DNA of 46,192 bases from Comamonadaceae bacterium (GCA_947372745.1 CANBUY010000017.1:1-46192); one strand, 5' to 3'. Counted from the stretch's first letter, positions 27,174 to 37,759 are shown. Numbers and translations: made by a program. The notes: a model not told the origin generated them from the sequence alone.

Positions 27174-28511
27174 CTAAGCGACTTCCTGGACGCGCTTAAC
27201 CCGGGAGGCGAACCATACCAAAAACAACACGGGAACACCCAGTAGCGCCGTGGCAAGAAAGAAATTTTGATAACCCAAAGCGTCCACATATTTACCCGAA
27301 TAACCCGCTAAAAATTTAGGTGCAAGTAACATCACAGAGCTGAATATCGCGTATTGGGTGGCGGAGTAGTTGAGGTTTGTCAAGCTGGAAAGATATGCAA
27401 TGAAAGCCGCCGAGGCAATGCCGCTGGACAGGTTGTCGGCTGACACCACGAAGATCAAAGCCGTCACATCATGACCCCGGGTACCCAGCCAGGCAAACAG
27501 CACATTGCTGGCCGCGCTCAGCACGGCGCCCAGCATCAGCACGCGCATCACGCCGAGACGCATCGACAAAACGCCGCCCACAAAAGCGCCCGCCAAAGTC
27601 ATGATGACACCATAAATTTTGGTCACAGCCGCGACCTCGTCTTTGGTGTAGCCCATGTCCACATAAAACGGGTTGGCCATGATGCCCATCACGACATCAC
27701 TGATGCGGTAGACAGCGATCAGCGACAGGATCAGCAGTGCCTGTTTTCCGTAGCGGCGCAAAAAATCGGCAAAGGGCTCAATCAGTGCGCTTTGCAGCCA
27801 TTCCGTCATGTTTTTTGAAGGCAGCATCTCGCGGTGGGCCGGCTCCGGCGAGAGCAACACCGTCAGCATGCCGAGCAACATGCTGGCCGCCATCACCAAA
27901 TAAGCCGTTTGCCAGGCGGCATGCTGATAACTAGCCACACCAGGGATTTCCGCGCGAGCCGCCACCCAGAGCACTCCGGCACCGGCCCAGATCATGGCCA
28001 GGCGATAGCCCGTTTGGTAAGCCGCTGCCAGCGCTGCTTGACGATCGGTATCGGCTGATTCAATGCGAAAGGCATCCAGCGCAATGTCTTGCGTGGCCGA
28101 GCCAAAGGCCACCGCCAGCGCACCCCAGACCACGGGCTGCAGAGCCAACTTGGGGTCATTGAAAGACATGGCAACCAAACCAACCATCACGGCCAATTGC
28201 GCCAAAAGGAGCCAACTGCGCCGGCGCCCCAGCCAACGGGTCAATAGCGGAATGGGCATGCGGTCTACCAGTGGGGCCCAGACCCATTTAAAAGCATAGG
28301 CCAGCCCCACCCAACTCAAATAGCCAATGGTGGTGCGGTCAATGCCCGCTTCGCGCAACCAAAAACTCAGCGTACCCAGTACCAGCAACAAAGGCAGGCC
28401 GGCTGAAAACCCAAGCAGTAGCATGCGCAGGGTGGGCGGCTCCAGATAAACCTTGAAAGTAGCGAGCCAAGAGGGCTTGATTTGTAAGGATTCAGGGGCA
28501 TTTGTCGTCAT
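27174..28511 (-). CDS. ampG: AmpG-family muropeptide/MFS permease
   Basis: The start is placed at 28511 (MTTNAPES) rather than the longest frame at 28571, because the longer version would run into the divergent M48 gene. The 445-residue protein has about 12-14 hydrophobic helices. It carries AmpG-like features: LLLGFSAGLPLLLVLGTLSFWLRE at TM1, GYLSWVGLAYAFKWVWAPLVDR, and GSATQDIALDAFRIE. AmpG imports anhydro-muropeptides for cell-wall recycling across the inner membrane. A MurU-like gene of the same recycling theme lies 6 kb away. A terminator separates it from glgB. Confidence 0.9.
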   Translation of the reverse strand: MTTNAPESLQIKPSWLATFKVYLEPPTLRMLLLGFSAGLPLLLVLGTLSFWLREAGIDRTTIGYLSWVGLAYAFKWVWAPLVDRMPIPLLTRWLGRRRSWLLLAQLAVMVGLVAMSFNDPKLALQPVVWGALAVAFGSATQDIALDAFRIESADTDRQAALAAAYQTGYRLAMIWAGAGVLWVAARAEIPGVASYQHAAWQTAYLVMAASMLLGMLTVLLSPEPAHREMLPSKNMTEWLQSALIEPFADFLRRYGKQALLILSLIAVYRISDVVMGIMANPFYVDMGYTKDEVAAVTKIYGVIMTLAGAFVGGVLSMRLGVMRVLMLGAVLSAASNVLFAWLGTRGHDVTALIFVVSADNLSSGIASAAFIAYLSSLTNLNYSATQYAIFSSVMLLAPKFLAGYSGKYVDALGYQNFFLATALLGVPVLFLVWFASRVKRVQEVA

Positions 28512-28553
28512 GCGGGAATAATACGGCAGCTTTATGCTTTTTTTGAACTCACC

Positions 28554-29390
28554 ATGACCCTTCACCACCATTGCCCCCTCTGTGTTCAGCGCCGCCCCGT
28601 GCTCAAAGGCATGAGCGCACTTTTGGCACTCCCTGGCCTGGCTTTCGCCCGGGAAGGCGTGGATGTGGGCGGCAATTCCCTATTCAGCAAGCTGGTCTCG
28701 GCCGACACCGTGGAGCAATCCTCTGGGCAACAGTACCAAAAAATGATGCAGGAGGCGGCTGCAAAAAATGCCCTCGCCCCCAAAGACAGCGCCCAAGTGC
28801 GCAAGCTACGCGCCATCGCCAGCAAAATTATTCCGTTCTCAAACCCCTGGAACCCGCGTGCGCGCGACTGGCGCTGGGAGGTCAACCTGATTGGCAGCCC
28901 GCAGATCAATGCGTTTTGCATGCCTGGGGGGAAAATTGCTTTTTACACCGGCATACTGAACAAACTCAAACTGACCGATGACGAGGTGGCCATGGTGATG
29001 GGCCACGAAATTGCCCATGCTTTGCGTGAGCACGCCCGTGAACGCATGGGCAAAAATGCGGCCACTGGCGTTGGGGCCAACCTGATTGGTCAAGTGCTGG
29101 GCTTGGGGCAAGTCGGGCAGATGGTGACCAACTACGGCGCCCAACTTTTGACGCTGCAGTTCAGCCGAAGTGACGAGTCCGAGGCCGATCTGGTCGGCAT
29201 GGAACTGGCCGCCCGCGCCAGCTTTGATCCTCGGGCGGGAGTCAGTTTGTGGCAAAAAATGAGTGCAGCCAGCGCAGGGGCCCCACCCCAATGGCTGTCC
29301 ACCCACCCTTCCGGCAACACCCGCATTCATGACATTGAAGTTAACCTGCCCAAAGTCATGCCTTTCTTTGATCGCAGCCGGGCGGGTTAA
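28554..29390 (+). CDS. M48-family metalloprotease, exported
   Basis: The 278-residue precursor has a Cys-containing leader (CPLC) followed by RRPVLKGMSALLALPGLAFA, a twin-arginine followed by a hydrophobic stretch, which resembles a Tat or strong Sec signal. The protease core has MVMGHEIAHAL (HExxH zinc site) and the third ligand Glu in SDESEADLVGMELA, with STHPSGNTRI near the end. The domain order matches LoiP/YcaL-type periplasmic M48 peptidases that act on envelope proteins. It diverges from ampG with only about 40 bp between starts. The substrate is unknown. Confidence 0.9.
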   Translation: MTLHHHCPLCVQRRPVLKGMSALLALPGLAFAREGVDVGGNSLFSKLVSADTVEQSSGQQYQKMMQEAAAKNALAPKDSAQVRKLRAIASKIIPFSNPWNPRARDWRWEVNLIGSPQINAFCMPGGKIAFYTGILNKLKLTDDEVAMVMGHEIAHALREHARERMGKNAATGVGANLIGQVLGLGQVGQMVTNYGAQLLTLQFSRSDESEADLVGMELAARASFDPRAGVSLWQKMSAASAGAPPQWLSTHPSGNTRIHDIEVNLPKVMPFFDRSRAG

Positions 29391-29452
29391 GAAACTCAAA
29401 CCGCGCTGAATCCAGGTAAAAAGAGCGGCCAACTGCGGTAACAATAAGACCC

Positions 29453-30418
29453 GTGCTGCAAATACTCTTAATCACGTTCCCCTTCTTCGCCTTGGTGCTG
29501 TGCGGCTACATCGCCGCGAAGCGTCGCATGCTGCCGCTGGAGGCGATTCCCGGCATGAACAGTTTCGTGCTGTTTTTTGCCCTGCCCTGCATGTTGTACC
29601 GCTTTGGCTCCACCACCCCGCTGGCTCAACTGCTGGACGGCGGCGTTTTCCTCACCTATCTTTTTTGTGCGCTGGTGATGGTGGCTTTAACCGTGGCAGT
29701 GAGCCTGAACAGCCGAATTCGCTGGAATGACGCCTCCTTTGGCGCCTTGGTCGCCGCCTTCCCCAACACCGGCTTTATGGGTGTGCCGCTGCTGGTGGCC
29801 TTGCTAGGGGCGCAGGCGGCGGGACCGGCCATCGTCACGATTGTGGTGGATATGGTGATCACCACCTCGCTGTGCATTGCGCTGTCGCGCCTTGACGGGG
29901 CGGATGAACACGGCTTTTCCCACGCGGCTAAAAAAGCACTTCAGGGCATGGTGTTCAACCCGATGCCGTGGTCAATTTTGTTGGGCGCGGTGGCTTCGGC
30001 GGTCAGTTTGACGTTGCCCAAACCCGTGATGCAAACCGTGGGCTTGCTGGCCGATGCGGCCTCACCCGTGGCTTTGTTCACGATTGGCGCCGTGCTGGCA
30101 CGATCACAAATGCTGGCCGCTGCCCACAACCATCCGCCCATTGCCTTGAGCGACTACCTGCCCGTGGCGGCGATCAAGTTGCTGCTGCACCCCGTGCTGG
30201 TGTTGCTGGTGGGCATTGCAGCCATCGCTTGGGGCGTGCCCTTGAGCAAATTTGCCTTGACGGTGATGGTGTTGGTGGCTGCGCTCCCTAGCGCCAGCAA
30301 TGTATCTTTGCTGGCAGAGCGTTTTGGCGCGGATAACGGGCGCATTGCCCGCATCATTTTGGTGTCCACCGCCGCCGCGTTTTTCACTTTCTCGGGGGCG
30401 GTGAGTCTGCTGACCTGA
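29453..30418 (+). CDS. AEC-family (auxin efflux carrier-like) transporter
   Basis: The 321-residue protein is almost entirely hydrophobic, with about ten TM helices in two similar halves. Typical AEC features are the glycine/proline-broken helix FVLFFALPCMLYRF, AAFPNTGFMGVPLLVALLG, and in the second half VAALPSASNVSLLAERFG. Family members export or import small carboxylates such as malate or malonate. It starts with GTG. It stands alone between the M48 gene and a convergent glycine-zipper gene, with no metabolic neighbours to suggest the cargo. Confidence 0.9.
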   Translation: MLQILLITFPFFALVLCGYIAAKRRMLPLEAIPGMNSFVLFFALPCMLYRFGSTTPLAQLLDGGVFLTYLFCALVMVALTVAVSLNSRIRWNDASFGALVAAFPNTGFMGVPLLVALLGAQAAGPAIVTIVVDMVITTSLCIALSRLDGADEHGFSHAAKKALQGMVFNPMPWSILLGAVASAVSLTLPKPVMQTVGLLADAASPVALFTIGAVLARSQMLAAAHNHPPIALSDYLPVAAIKLLLHPVLVLLVGIAAIAWGVPLSKFALTVMVLVAALPSASNVSLLAERFGADNGRIARIILVSTAAAFFTFSGAVSLLT

Positions 30419-30419
30419 G

Positions 30420-30917
30420 TTATTGCGTGCGGTAGGCGGGGGGCCTTGCGCCAGAAATCACCGGGGTGATTTGCAAGGCAATCGTTGGACCGGGATCGCT
30501 GGGAAGCTGCACCGAATACTGCTTGCCCGCAAATTCGTAGACCACGTTGTAGCCCACGGTGCGGTTTTCATAAAAATTCTGGGTAGTGCAGCGCTGAACG
30601 TCCTGCGTTTGAGCCAAGGGCGCGCCCTCAATCTTGTCGCCCAGAATGGCGCCGCCGAAAAGGCCCAGCACGGTGGCCGCCGTCTTGCCGTTGCCGCCGC
30701 CCACAGCATTGCCCATGGCCCCGCCCGCAATGGCACCCATCAAGGCTCCTGCACCCGACTTATTGGCAGGCGAAGTGACCTGCTCGGTGGTGCACACCTG
30801 GCGCGGTACGCTAATTTGTTGAATGACAGGCATGCTGGAGACCACACGACCGACTTCTTGCGCCATGCTCAGGCCGGAGGTGGCCATGACAGCCACAAAG
30901 GTAATTAGTTTTTTCAT
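30420..30917 (-). CDS. Glycine-zipper 2TM-domain envelope protein (second copy)
   Basis: The start is set at 30917 (MKKLITFVAV) where a signal peptide begins and ends at SMA-QEV; the longest frame to 30995 adds a charged stretch before it. The 165-residue protein carries a double glycine zipper (GAGALMGAIAGGAMGNAVGGG and ATVLGLFGGAILGDKIEG) and a tail YNVVYEFAGKQYSVQLPSDPG. This is the same fold as the protein at 6853 (shared positions KIEG, NAV/HQV-GGG, and a beta-rich tail), although sequences have diverged. The role is in the envelope; the exact function is unknown. It converges on the AEC gene with one base between stops. Confidence 0.82.
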   Translation of the reverse strand: MKKLITFVAVMATSGLSMAQEVGRVVSSMPVIQQISVPRQVCTTEQVTSPANKSGAGALMGAIAGGAMGNAVGGGNGKTAATVLGLFGGAILGDKIEGAPLAQTQDVQRCTTQNFYENRTVGYNVVYEFAGKQYSVQLPSDPGPTIALQITPVISGARPPAYRTQ

Positions 30918-31011
30918 AGGTTCCCATTTTCGCCCGGTTTGGCGAGCGTTTGCTTTGCGCCGTGTTAACGCCTTGCAAATGCTTGTAAATTTCAATGACT
31001 TTCACGAGGCT

Positions 31012-32235
31012 TCACCCCCCGATGATGCCGCGCACGCGAAGGGCCTTGATTTGCTCAGCCGTTAAGCCCATCTCGGCCAGCACGGCATCGGTGTCTTGCC
31101 CCAAGCGGGGCGCGTTGCGGCGGTGAGAGCCCGGTGTTTTCGAGAGTTTGGGCACGATGCCGGGCAACGTCAGCGTGCTGCCGTCGTCCATCACCACCGG
31201 CTCAATCATGCCGCGCGCTTGGTAATGGGGGTCAACGGCAATGTCGGCCACAGTGTAAATACGCCCGGCGGGCACCGCAGCGGCCTCTAGTTGGGCCAAT
31301 ACCTCGGGCACGGTGAGTTGGGCCGTCCACAGGCCAATAGCTGCATCAATCTCAGAAACGCGCGCCACCCGGCCCGCGTTCCCGGCCAACGCCGGATCGG
31401 CGCCCAGATCAGCACGGCCAATCGCCTGCATCAGGCGCTTGAAAATGCTGTCGCCATTCCCGGCAATCAAGGCGTAGCCGCCGTCCGAGCAGCGGTAGGC
31501 GTTGCTGGGCGCGATGCCGGGCAGGGCGCTGCCCGCAGGCGCCCGCACCGCGCCAAAAGCACTGTATTCAGGCAGCAGGCTTTCCATGCAATTGAAGACG
31601 GCCTCATAAAGGGCCACGTCAATCACCTGCCCTTCTCCGGTCTTGGCCCGGTGTTGCAGCGCCACCAATATGCCGACAACCCCATGCAAAGCCGCCAGCG
31701 TATCGCCAATGCTCACCCCCACGCGCACCGGCACATGGCCCGGCTCAGCGGTGAGGTGACGCAGACCGCTCATGGCTTCGGCGACAACGCCAAAGCCGGG
31801 GCGATCGCGGTAAGGGCCGGTTTGACCAAAGCCGCTGATGCGCAACATGATGAGGTCGGGCTTTAATTTCTGCAAATCTTCAGGCCCTAGACCCCAGCCT
31901 TCCATCGCACCAGGGCGGAAATTCTCGATCACCACGTCACACTCGGCGGCAAGCTTGCGTACGATGTCCTGAGCCTCAGTCTGGTTCAGGTCCAGCGCCA
32001 CCGAGCGCTTGTTGCGCGACTGCACTTGCCACCACACCGACGTGCCGTCTTTCAGCAAGCGCCATTTGCGCAAAGGGTCGCCCTCGCCTGGCGCCTCAAT
32101 TTTGATGACCTCGGCGCCAAAATCGGCCAGTGTTTTGGCGGCAAAGGGGCCCGCGATCAACTGGCCGAGTTCAAGAATTTTGAGTCCGGCCAAGGCACCG
32201 GTATTCGCCATTGGCCAAGAGGCTGGTGTATTCAT
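31012..32235 (-). CDS. CaiB/BaiF (family III) CoA-transferase
   Basis: The 407-residue enzyme has the interlocked-dimer CoA-transferase layout: KILELGQLIAGPFAAKTLADFGAEVIKIE at the N-terminus, RNKRSVALDLNQTEAQ, VVIENFRPGAM, and RVGVSIGDTLAALHGVVG with the catalytic aspartate in SIGD. The C-terminal part contains DPHYQARGM. Such enzymes move CoA between organic acids (formyl/oxalyl, carnitine, succinyl/mesaconyl). No paired dehydrogenase or racemase is adjacent, so the substrate is not evident. It sits 18 bp downstream of pepP on the same strand and may share its transcript. Confidence 0.92.
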   Translation of the reverse strand: MNTPASWPMANTGALAGLKILELGQLIAGPFAAKTLADFGAEVIKIEAPGEGDPLRKWRLLKDGTSVWWQVQSRNKRSVALDLNQTEAQDIVRKLAAECDVVIENFRPGAMEGWGLGPEDLQKLKPDLIMLRISGFGQTGPYRDRPGFGVVAEAMSGLRHLTAEPGHVPVRVGVSIGDTLAALHGVVGILVALQHRAKTGEGQVIDVALYEAVFNCMESLLPEYSAFGAVRAPAGSALPGIAPSNAYRCSDGGYALIAGNGDSIFKRLMQAIGRADLGADPALAGNAGRVARVSEIDAAIGLWTAQLTVPEVLAQLEAAAVPAGRIYTVADIAVDPHYQARGMIEPVVMDDGSTLTLPGIVPKLSKTPGSHRRNAPRLGQDTDAVLAEMGLTAEQIKALRVRGIIGG

Positions 32236-32253
32236 GGGGAAGTCGACTTCTAC

Positions 32254-33651
32254 TTAGCCGCGCATCAGGGCTTCAATCTCATCTACGCCCACCGGCACAC
32301 CCCGACTGATCAGCTCGCAGCCCGTGTCGGTCACGATGGCGTCGTCTTCAATGCGAATCCCGATGTTGTGAAACTGCTCGGGTACGCCTGGGGAGGGGCG
32401 CACATAAATGCCGGGCTCGATGGTCAGCACCATGCCGGCTTTCAAAATTCGGCTGGGCCGGTCTTTGATGAGGGCGCCACTCAAAGGATCTTTACGCTCG
32501 CTGAACTGTCCCAGCTCCGAGGGCTCGTTGTAGCCGCCGCAGTCGTGCACGTCCATGCCCAGCCAGTGGCCGGTGCGGTGCATGTAAAACTGAAAATAGG
32601 CGCGACTCTCAATCACATCGGCCAGCGTGCCGACCTTGTTTTTGTCCAGCAGGCCCAAGTCGAGCATGCCTTGCGCCAGTACTTTCACTGTGGCTTCATG
32701 CGGATCGACAAATCTGGCCCCGGCTCGGGTGACCGCAATGGCAGCCTCTTGCGACGCCAGCACCAGCTCATACAGCGCCCGCTGCGGCCCGGTGAACTTG
32801 CCGTTGGCCGGGAAGGTGCGGGTGATGTCGCTGGCGTAGCCGTCCAATTCACAGCCGGCGTCAATCAGCACCAGTTCGCCAGGGCGAATCGGGCCGGCGT
32901 CAGCGCGGTAATGCAGCACGCAGGCGTTGGCGCCACCGGCCACGATGGAGCCATAGGCGGGGTATTGCGAGCCGTGGCGGCGAAACTCATGCAGCAACTC
33001 AGCGTCCAGGTGGTATTCGCGCACGTCCTGACCTTCGCGCAGCATGCGGGCCGACATCTGCATGGCGCGAATGTGGGCACCCGCGCTGATTTGGGCCGCG
33101 CGGCGCATGGTGGCTTGCTCATGGGCGTCCTTGATGAGTCGCATCTCATCCAGAGGGCCACACAGGTCGCGCTGCTGCTCGGGGCACAACGTGCCAAAGC
33201 GCACACGGGCGCGCACGCTGCCCAGCCAGCCGTCCACCCGGGTTTCCAGCCCTTTGTGGGTGGCAAATGGGTACCAAACGGCGTCACACCCGTCCAGCAA
33301 GGCCGGCATTTGAGTGTCGAGCACGGTCATTGAGAACGCAGCGTCCACGCCGAGTTGCCCGGGCGCAGCCTCGGGGCCCAGCCTGAAGCCGTCCCAGATT
33401 TCACGCTCCAGGTCTTTGGGGGCGCAAAACAGGGTCGCTTTGCCGTCGCCGGTGATCACCAACGTCGCTTGGGGCTCAGTAAAGCCGGTCAAGTAATAAA
33501 AGTAGCTGTCAGAGCGGTACAAAAAATCGGCGTCGCGGTTGCGCTGCTGCTCGGGCGCCGTCGGGACGATGGCGATGCCTTTGGGGCCAATAGCGGCCGC
33601 CAGTTGGGCGCGACGCTGGGCGTAGTCAGGGGCAGAGTTCGAGGGGTTCAT
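32254..33651 (-). CDS. pepP: Xaa-Pro aminopeptidase P
   Basis: The 465-residue enzyme has the N-terminal non-catalytic domain (RDADFLYRSDSYFYYLTGFTEP) and a pita-bread metallopeptidase domain. Metal ligands are two Asp in LIDAGCELDGYASDITRTFP, His in MHRTGHWLGMDVHD, and two Glu in LTIEPGIYV and GIRIEDD. It removes N-terminal residues before proline and uses two manganese ions. It starts 3 bp after the MurU-like gene ends. Its position with a nucleotidyltransferase is common in beta-proteobacteria. Confidence 0.96.
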   Translation of the reverse strand: MNPSNSAPDYAQRRAQLAAAIGPKGIAIVPTAPEQQRNRDADFLYRSDSYFYYLTGFTEPQATLVITGDGKATLFCAPKDLEREIWDGFRLGPEAAPGQLGVDAAFSMTVLDTQMPALLDGCDAVWYPFATHKGLETRVDGWLGSVRARVRFGTLCPEQQRDLCGPLDEMRLIKDAHEQATMRRAAQISAGAHIRAMQMSARMLREGQDVREYHLDAELLHEFRRHGSQYPAYGSIVAGGANACVLHYRADAGPIRPGELVLIDAGCELDGYASDITRTFPANGKFTGPQRALYELVLASQEAAIAVTRAGARFVDPHEATVKVLAQGMLDLGLLDKNKVGTLADVIESRAYFQFYMHRTGHWLGMDVHDCGGYNEPSELGQFSERKDPLSGALIKDRPSRILKAGMVLTIEPGIYVRPSPGVPEQFHNIGIRIEDDAIVTDTGCELISRGVPVGVDEIEALMRG

Positions 33652-33654
33652 GGC

Positions 33655-34497
33655 TTATTCCGGTGTGTGGTTAAGTTGCGCCAGCCGCTCAGGCGTGCCG
33701 ACGTCCGTCCAGGCGCCGGTGTAAATTTCGGCGCTCACGGCTTGATTGTCCATGGCCGCGCGCAACAACGGGGCCAGTGGGGCTTTCACGCCCAGCGGGT
33801 TGCCGAAAGGGATGCGACTGAGTGGCGGCTCAAATATAGAGCGACGGTACAGCCCGATGGTGGAATAGGTGTAGCGCGGCTGGGGGTTGTCTTTGGGTAA
33901 ATTAAGCGCCAAGCCCACGCTTTCTCCAGCAGTTAAGGCCAAGCCAAAATCCCCCCCCGGGTTGTGCGTCGGGTTGGGCACCAGCCAAAGATGCACCAAC
34001 TTGCCACTGGCCATAAAACGATCAACAGCGGCCTGACTGAATTCAAAATCAGGCGCAAACACATCACCGGCCAGCACCCAAAACGCCTGATCCCTCTCTG
34101 CTTCGTCCTGCGACGGGCACAGTAGCGGCAAGGCCCGCGCAATGCCGCCAGCGGTCTCCAGAGCCCCGCCAAAATCCCGGCCTTCATGCGAATAGACGAT
34201 AGTTGAGTGCTCACTATTAGATAGCTTGTTAAGCACGTCGTCATTAGTCAAAAGACCAAATATGCTTGAAAAATAGCCCTCGATCTGATCGCCCAGCCAG
34301 TCGGTGTTGACCACAACATCCGGGAAGCCTGCCCGGGCCAGCGCCTCTAGGGGCCACTGCATCAGCGGCTTGCCTTGCACGACGAGAAGCGGCTTGGGGG
34401 TGGTGTCGGTGAGCGGGCGCATACGCTCACCCCGGCCGGCCGCCAGGATCATGGCTTTAACGGGCAGCTTGCCGGGGCTCAAGGTCATTTTTTTCAT
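33655..34497 (-). CDS. murU: MurU-like nucleotidyltransferase with a repeat-derived insertion
   Basis: The 280-residue sugar nucleotidyltransferase has AMILAAGRGERMRPLTDTTP at 15-34, KPLMQWPLEALARAG, NTDWLGDQIEGYF, YSHEGRDFGGALETAGGI, and LAGDVF (metal site). These match MurU, which makes UDP-MurNAc from MurNAc-1-phosphate in cell-wall recycling. Residues 79-100 (FGLLTNDDVLNKLSNSEHST) are not expected in the family and make the loop before YSHEG about 14 residues longer than usual. They are encoded by copy B of a dispersed repeat (34207-34262). The kinase gene amgK that usually accompanies murU is not next to it. Whether activity survives the insertion is unknown, but the frame is preserved. 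Confidence 0.85.
   Translation of the reverse strand: MKKMTLSPGKLPVKAMILAAGRGERMRPLTDTTPKPLLVVQGKPLMQWPLEALARAGFPDVVVNTDWLGDQIEGYFSSIFGLLTNDDVLNKLSNSEHSTIVYSHEGRDFGGALETAGGIARALPLLCPSQDEAERDQAFWVLAGDVFAPDFEFSQAAVDRFMASGKLVHLWLVPNPTHNPGGDFGLALTAGESVGLALNLPKDNPQPRYTYSTIGLYRRSIFEPPLSRIPFGNPLGVKAPLAPLLRAAMDNQAVSAEIYTGAWTDVGTPERLAQLNHTPE
34207..34262 (+). repeat. Dispersed short repeat, copy B (inside murU)
   Basis: GTGCTCACTATTAGA leads into a 41-nt core from TAGCT (34222) to AAATA (34262). It shares TAGCT, AGCACG (core 11-16, identical to copy C) and the AGAxC block with copies at 14012 and 45131, without gaps. It lies within murU and keeps the frame, encoding residues around 79-98. Confidence 0.5.
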
Positions 34498-34551
34498 GGA
34501 TGAACTATACGCAAAGTGCTACTCGCAACGGCTGGTCGTTTGACAAAATTA

Positions 34552-34578
34552 TTGACGTCTGCTGGGCCTGCGTAAAAT
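34552..34578 (+). promoter_or_regulatory. tkt: Putative sigma-70 promoter of tkt
   Basis: TTGACG (34552-34557) and TAAAAT (34573-34578) are spaced by 15 bp. A second TTGACA lies at 34540-34545 but is too far from the -10 (27 bp). The short spacer makes the exact -35 uncertain. The tkt start codon follows 46 bp later. Divergent murU begins at 34497, so the 127-bp gap serves both genes. Confidence 0.45.
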
Positions 34579-34624
34579 ACCGGGTTTCCCCTTACCCACC
34601 AGAACTACCCCGGAGTTGGCACAG

Positions 34625-36727
34625 ATGGCAAATTCAGAACAGACAGAAACCGCAGTACAAGCAGAGGAAGCGGTATCGACGGCACCCACGGTTCAAACAG
34701 CGCCAACCCGCGTTGCCAGCCACGCAGACATGGCCAATGCCATTCGCGCCTTGACGATGGACGCCGTTCAAGCCGCCAACTCAGGCCACCCCGGCGCGCC
34801 TTTGGGCATGGCCGACATGGCCGTGGCCTTGTGGGGTCAACACCTCAAGCACAACCCCGCCAACCCCCATTGGCTTGACCGCGACCGTTTTGTGCTGTCC
34901 AACGGCCACGGCTCCATGCTGCTGTACTCGGTGTTGCACCTCACCGGCTACAAATTGCCGATGGCCGAACTAAAAAAATTCCGTCAACTGCACAGCAAAA
35001 CGCCCGGTCACCCCGAGGTGGACGTGACACCGGGTGTTGAAACCACCACTGGCCCCCTGGGCCAGGGCATCACCAACGCGGTGGGCATGGCGCTGGCCGA
35101 GAAGCTGCTGGCGCAAGAGTTCAACCGGGACGGCCACGACGTGGTCAACCACCACACCTACAGCTTCATGGGCGACGGCTGCCTGATGGAAGGCATCAGC
35201 CACGAAGCGGCTTCCCTGGCAGGCGCCTGGAAACTGAACAAGCTGATTGCCCTGTACGACGACAACGGCATCTCGATTGACGGCCAAGTGGCCCCTTGGT
35301 TCATCGACAACACGGCACAGCGCTTTGCCGCCTACGGCTGGAACGTGCTCGGCCCCATCGACGGCCACGATGCCGAGTTGGTCGCCAACACCATCACGCA
35401 AGCCAAGCTGTCCACCGACAAGCCGACGCTCATCATCTGCAAAACGGCCATTGGAAAAGGTAGCCCGAACCGCGCCAACACCTCCAAGGCGCACGGCGAG
35501 CCCTTTGGCGATGCTGAGATTGCACTCACCCGTGAAGCCATCAACTGGCCGCACAAGCCCTTCACTATCCCCAAAGATGTGATCGCCGCCTGGGACGGCA
35601 AGGCCGCTGGTGCTGCGCTTGAGAAAACCTGGAACGACAAGTTCGCTGCCTACAAAGCCGCCCACCCCGAGCTGGCCAAAGAGTTGGTGCGCCGCATGAA
35701 GGGCGAGTTGCCCAAGAACTTCCACCAGGTCGCTGTGGACACTGCGGTAGCGGCCCACACCAAAGCGGAAACTGTGGCTTCGCGCAAAGCCTCGCAGTTG
35801 GCGCTGGAAGCCTTCACCGCCGCCCTGCCTGAGATGCTGGGTGGCTCGGCTGATTTGACCGGCTCCAACCTGACCAACACCAAGTCCACGCCCAATTTGC
35901 GCTTTGACGCCGTGACCGGGCAGAGCAACGGTGGCCGCCACATCAACTACGGGGTGCGTGAATTCGGCATGGCCGCCATCATGAACGGCGTGGCGCTGCA
36001 CGGTGGCTTCATTCCTTACGGCGGCACGTTCCTGACCTTCAGCGACTACAGCCGCAACGCCATCCGCATGGCCGCACTCATGAAGCTGCGCGTGGTGCAT
36101 GTGTTCACCCACGACTCCATCGGTCTGGGCGAAGACGGCCCTACCCATCAGTCGATTGAACACGCAGCCAGCCTGCGCCTGATTCCTAATTTGGACGTAT
36201 GGCGTCCGGGCGACACGGCTGAAACCGCAGTGGCCTGGGCTGTGGCCCTGCAAAATAAAGCTAAGCCCACTGCCTTGCTTTTGAGCCGTCAAAACATCAA
36301 CTACGCGCCCAAATCGACTCTGGCCGACATCAGCAAGGGCGCTTACGTGCTGGCTGAGCCGTCTGAGGTGGGCTTGAAGAAGAAGACCCAGGCGGTCATC
36401 ATCGCCACCGGATCAGAAGTGCAACTCGCCCTCAAGGCCCAAGAGCTTCTGGCCGCCCGAAAAATTGCCGTGCGCGTGGTCTCCATGCCCAGCAACACCA
36501 CCTTTGACCAGCAAAGCGTCGCCTACAAGAGCAGCGTGCTGCCCGCTGGCGTGCCGCGTATTGCGGTGGAGATGGGCTCGTCAGATGGTTGGTGGAAATA
36601 CGGTTGCGCAGCAGTCGTGGGCCTCGACACCTTCGGCGAATCAGCCCCCGCCCCCGTGTTGTTCGAGCTCTTCGGCTTCACGCCCGAGAACGTGGCCGAC
36701 ACGGTTGAGCAAGTACTGCGCAAGTAA
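34625..36727 (+). CDS. tkt: Transketolase
   Basis: The ATG at 34625 is chosen because GGAG (34612-34615) sits 9 bp upstream; an in-frame TTG at 34616 has no room for a ribosome site. The 700-residue enzyme has [14 protein letters not shown], the thiamine diphosphate motif [50 protein letters not shown] and a C-terminal domain. It carries an extra 30 or so N-terminal residues rich in Ala/Thr/Glu compared with E. coli TktA. It transfers two-carbon units in the pentose phosphate pathway. It is followed 33 bp later by gap, consistent with a carbon-metabolism operon. Confidence 0.97.
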   Translation: MANSEQTETAVQAEEAVSTAPTVQTAPTRVASHADMANAIRALTMDAVQAANSGHPGAPLGMADMAVALWGQHLKHNPANPHWLDRDRFVLSNGHGSMLLYSVLHLTGYKLPMAELKKFRQLHSKTPGHPEVDVTPGVETTTGPLGQGITNAVGMALAEKLLAQEFNRDGHDVVNHHTYSFMGDGCLMEGISHEAASLAGAWKLNKLIALYDDNGISIDGQVAPWFIDNTAQRFAAYGWNVLGPIDGHDAELVANTITQAKLSTDKPTLIICKTAIGKGSPNRANTSKAHGEPFGDAEIALTREAINWPHKPFTIPKDVIAAWDGKAAGAALEKTWNDKFAAYKAAHPELAKELVRRMKGELPKNFHQVAVDTAVAAHTKAETVASRKASQLALEAFTAALPEMLGGSADLTGSNLTNTKSTPNLRFDAVTGQSNGGRHINYGVREFGMAAIMNGVALHGGFIPYGGTFLTFSDYSRNAIRMAALMKLRVVHVFTHDSIGLGEDGPTHQSIEHAASLRLIPNLDVWRPGDTAETAVAWAVALQNKAKPTALLLSRQNINYAPKSTLADISKGAYVLAEPSEVGLKKKTQAVIIATGSEVQLALKAQELLAARKIAVRVVSMPSNTTFDQQSVAYKSSVLPAGVPRIAVEMGSSDGWWKYGCAAVVGLDTFGESAPAPVLFELFGFTPENVADTVEQVLRK

Positions 36728-36742
36728 ACAAGTTTCAAATAG

Positions 36743-37759
<1,017 letters not shown>

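Noticed and set aside
32026..33333. Long plus-strand frame (435 codons) antisense to pepP and part of the CoA-transferase
   Set aside because: Both minus-strand genes are clear family members; the antisense frame has no recognisable motifs and is a codon-bias artefact.
34970..36292. Long minus-strand frame (440 codons) antisense to tkt
   Set aside because: It lies wholly within the conserved transketolase gene. Its product has no domain and the composition of a mirror frame in GC-rich DNA.
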